Below, piece by piece: positions 8,933 through 10,284 of a DNA stretch of 10,284 bases. Origin of the DNA: Saccoglossus kowalevskii. Taxonomy: Eukaryota > Hemichordata > Enteropneusta > Harrimaniidae. How positions within the stretch are numbered: the stretch's first letter is position 1; each line of letters opens with the position of its first letter. The position numbers were made by a program, and so were the translations under genes. The stretch spans positions 1 to 10,284 of the forward strand of contig NW_003156497.1 in the NCBI RefSeq assembly GCF_000003605.2, read 5' to 3'. A model generated the notes under the pieces. It had not been told where the DNA came from and searched no databases. It saw only the letters and a program-made list of their open reading frames with translations.

Positions 8933-10154
8933 GGGAGTTTTACATGACTGAACATGTCACGTACATCGACTTACCAATGTGGAGTTTTACAAGACTGAAC
9001 ATGTCATGCACATCGACTTACCAATGTGGAGTTTTACAAGACTTGACATGTCACGTACATCGACTTACCAATGTGGAGTTTTACATGACTGAACATGTCA
9101 CGTACATCGAATTACCAATGTGGAGTTTTACAAGACTGAACATGTCACGTACATCGACTTACCAATGTGGAGTTTTACAAGACTTGACATGTCACGTACA
9201 TCGACTTACCAATGTGGAGTTTTACATGTCTGAACATGTCACGTACATCGACTTACCAATGTGGAGTTTTACACTACTGGACATGTCACGCACATCGACT
9301 TACCAATGTGGAGTTTTACATAACTGGACATGTCACGCACATCGACTTACCAATGCGGAGTTTTACATGACTGAACATGTCACGTACATCGACTTACCAA
9401 TGTGGAGTTTTACATGACTGAACATGTCACGTACATCGAATTACCAATGTGGAGTTTTACAAGACTGAACATGTCACGTACATCGACTTACCAATGTGGA
9501 GTTTTACAAGACTGAACATGTCATGCACATCGACTTACCAATGTGGAGTTTTACAAGACTTGACATGTCACGCACATCGACTTACCAATGTGGAGTTTTA
9601 CATGACTGGACATGTCACGTACATCGACTTACCAATGTGGAGTTTTACAAGACTGAACATGTCATGCACATCGACTTACCAATGTGGAGTTTTACATAAC
9701 TGGACATGTCACGTACATCGAATTACCAATGTGGAGTTTTACACTACTGGACATGTCACGCACATCGACCTACCAATGTGAAGTTTTACATAACTGGACA
9801 TGTCACGTACATCGAATTACCTATGTGGAGTTTTACATGACTGAACATGTCACTCACATCGACTTACCAATATGGAGTTTTACATGACTGAACATGTCAC
9901 GTACATCGACTTACCAATGTGAAGTTTTACGTGACTGGACATGTCATGCACATCGACTTACCAATGTGGAGTTTTACATGACTGAACATGTCACGCACAT
10001 CGACTTACGAATATGGAGTTTTACGTGACTGAACATGTCACGCAAATCGACTTACCAATGTGGAGTTTTACAAGACTTGACATGTCACGTACATCGACTT
10101 ACCAATGAGGAGTTTTACATGACTGGGCATGTCACGTACATAGACTTACCAATG
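8933..10154 (+). repeat. Gamma plus beta copy, units 191-216
   Basis: The order matches units 69-100 (3203-4706) but with 26 units instead of 32. Missing are one unit equivalent to unit 72, two around 75-76 and three equivalent to 82-84. The shared ATGCGG junction (near 9356; 3767 in the other copy) anchors the alignment. From 9450 to 10154 it also matches 5081-5786, including the private CTTACGAATATGG, CGCAAATC, CCAATGAGG and GGGC/CATAGAC variants at a fixed offset of 4368-4369 bp. It therefore appears to combine a gamma front like 3203-3950 with a beta part like copy 2. Confidence 0.85.
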
Positions 10155-10284
10155 TGGAGTTTTACATGACTGAACATGTCATGCACATCGACTTACCAAT
10201 GTGAAGTTTTACAAGACTTGACATGTACACAGTACATCGACTTACCAATGTGGAGTTTTACATGATTGAACATGTCACGTGATG
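10155..10284 (+). repeat. Irregular right edge, units 217-219
   Basis: Unit 217 is regular (ATG-GA/TGC then GTGA). Unit 218 has CATGTACACAGTACATC, two bases longer than usual. Unit 219 has ATGATTGA and ends CACGTGATG, where CACGTACAT is expected. Either the array is running into its flank here or these are divergent units; the window stops too soon to decide. Confidence 0.7.

Larger units (their letters stand above)
1..10284 (+). repeat. 47-bp tandem repeat array (minisatellite/satellite), about 219 units
   Basis: The same 47-bp unit repeats head to tail from edge to edge with no inverted unit and no unique insert. Numbering from the T of TGGAG, nearly constant parts are 1-11 (TGGAGTTTTAC), 20-27 (ACATGTCA), 32-37 (CATCGA) and 42-46 (CCAAT). 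Variation is concentrated at 12-14, 18-19, 28-30, 38-41 and 47/1-3. Positions 20-25 form the palindrome ACATGT, extended to GACATGTC (19-26) when position 19 is G. Two CpGs occur per consensus unit (28-29 and 35-36). Three consecutive units are 141 bp, so any frame shows a 47-residue period; this gives spurious open frames of up to 208 codons. Each consensus unit puts a stop in all three minus-strand frames (complements of TTA at 8-10, TCA at 25-27, TTA at 39-41). Most likely a eukaryotic minisatellite or satellite; the family and species are not recognised. Confidence 0.97.

Noticed and set aside
8791-9417. Longest + strand open frame (208 codons, GTG start) as a repeat protein gene
   Set aside because: It is the three-phase translation of the 47-bp unit, begins inside a unit at a GTG that recurs in most units, and ends where an ATGACT variant makes TGA. 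No start signal or distinct domain is visible, and overlapping frames translate to near-identical peptides.
1-10284. CRISPR array
   Set aside because: The units abut with no unique spacers. Differences are single-base variants at fixed positions shared among distant units, and no cas genes are present.
1-10284. Telomeric repeat, rDNA spacer or tRNA cluster
   Set aside because: The unit is not a short G-rich telomere motif, and I see no rRNA or tRNA sequence or promoter-like elements. An rDNA-spacer minisatellite cannot be excluded without flanks, but nothing supports it.
1-10284. Transposable element with internal tandem repeats
   Set aside because: No terminal inverted repeats, target-site duplications, hairpin end or transposase/Rep coding sequence lies inside the window. 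The flanks that could show these are not available.
1-10284. Ribosome binding sites or bacterial promoters upstream of the GTG/ATG starts
   Set aside because: GGAG occurs once per unit as part of the repeat (unit positions 2-5), immediately at or after the GTG, and has no specific spacing to any real start.

Overview
The whole window is one uninterrupted head-to-tail tandem array of a 47-bp unit, about 219 units with the last one partial. I see no gene, RNA gene, CRISPR array, transposase or unique-sequence island in it. I number units from the T of TGGAG: unit 1 starts at 8, unit 2 at 55, and unit 219 at 10251. With 218 steps of 47 bp plus a net -3 from small indels, the register closes, so the count is internally consistent. 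All units have the same orientation. Unit G+C is about 43%.

Organism: a long, homogeneous, non-coding minisatellite with higher-order structure suggests a eukaryotic genome (VNTR, subtelomeric, pericentromeric or heterochromatic satellite). No flanking sequence allows the taxon or the chromosomal position to be named.

Units differ at a few diagnostic positions: 12-14 (ATA, ATG, AAG, ACT, GTG), 18-19 (GG, GA, TG), 28-30 (CGC, CGT, TGC, CTC, CGG, CTT), 38-41 (CTTA, ATTA, CTTG, CCTA, CTCA) and 47/1-3 (GTGG, ATGG, GTGA). I coded every unit by these variants. The array is then a mosaic of recurring multi-unit blocks, called here alpha, gamma and beta. Layout: alpha-like left edge (1-524); indel-rich degenerate beta tail (525-946); alpha domain with a 22-unit higher-order repeat (947-3108); gamma domain with a 12-unit duplication (about 3062-3954); beta copies at 3955-4706, 5081-5786 and 6210-6773, separated by degenerate units; a 188-bp four-unit duplication (6866-7241); alpha (7242-7711); shortened beta (7712-8181); alpha (8182-8932); a gamma+beta copy (8933-10154); and an irregular right edge.

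Block order, shared private variants and hybrid units point to repeated segmental duplication and unequal exchange in exact unit multiples. The many short open frames on the + strand are by-products: 47 is not a multiple of 3, so a frame passes through three phases of the unit and repeats every 141 bp (47 codons), closing wherever a diagnostic variant makes TGA or TAA. On the minus strand the consensus unit carries a stop in each of the three frames. No protein-coding call is justified. I found no defensible new functional system; the interest lies in the array's architecture.
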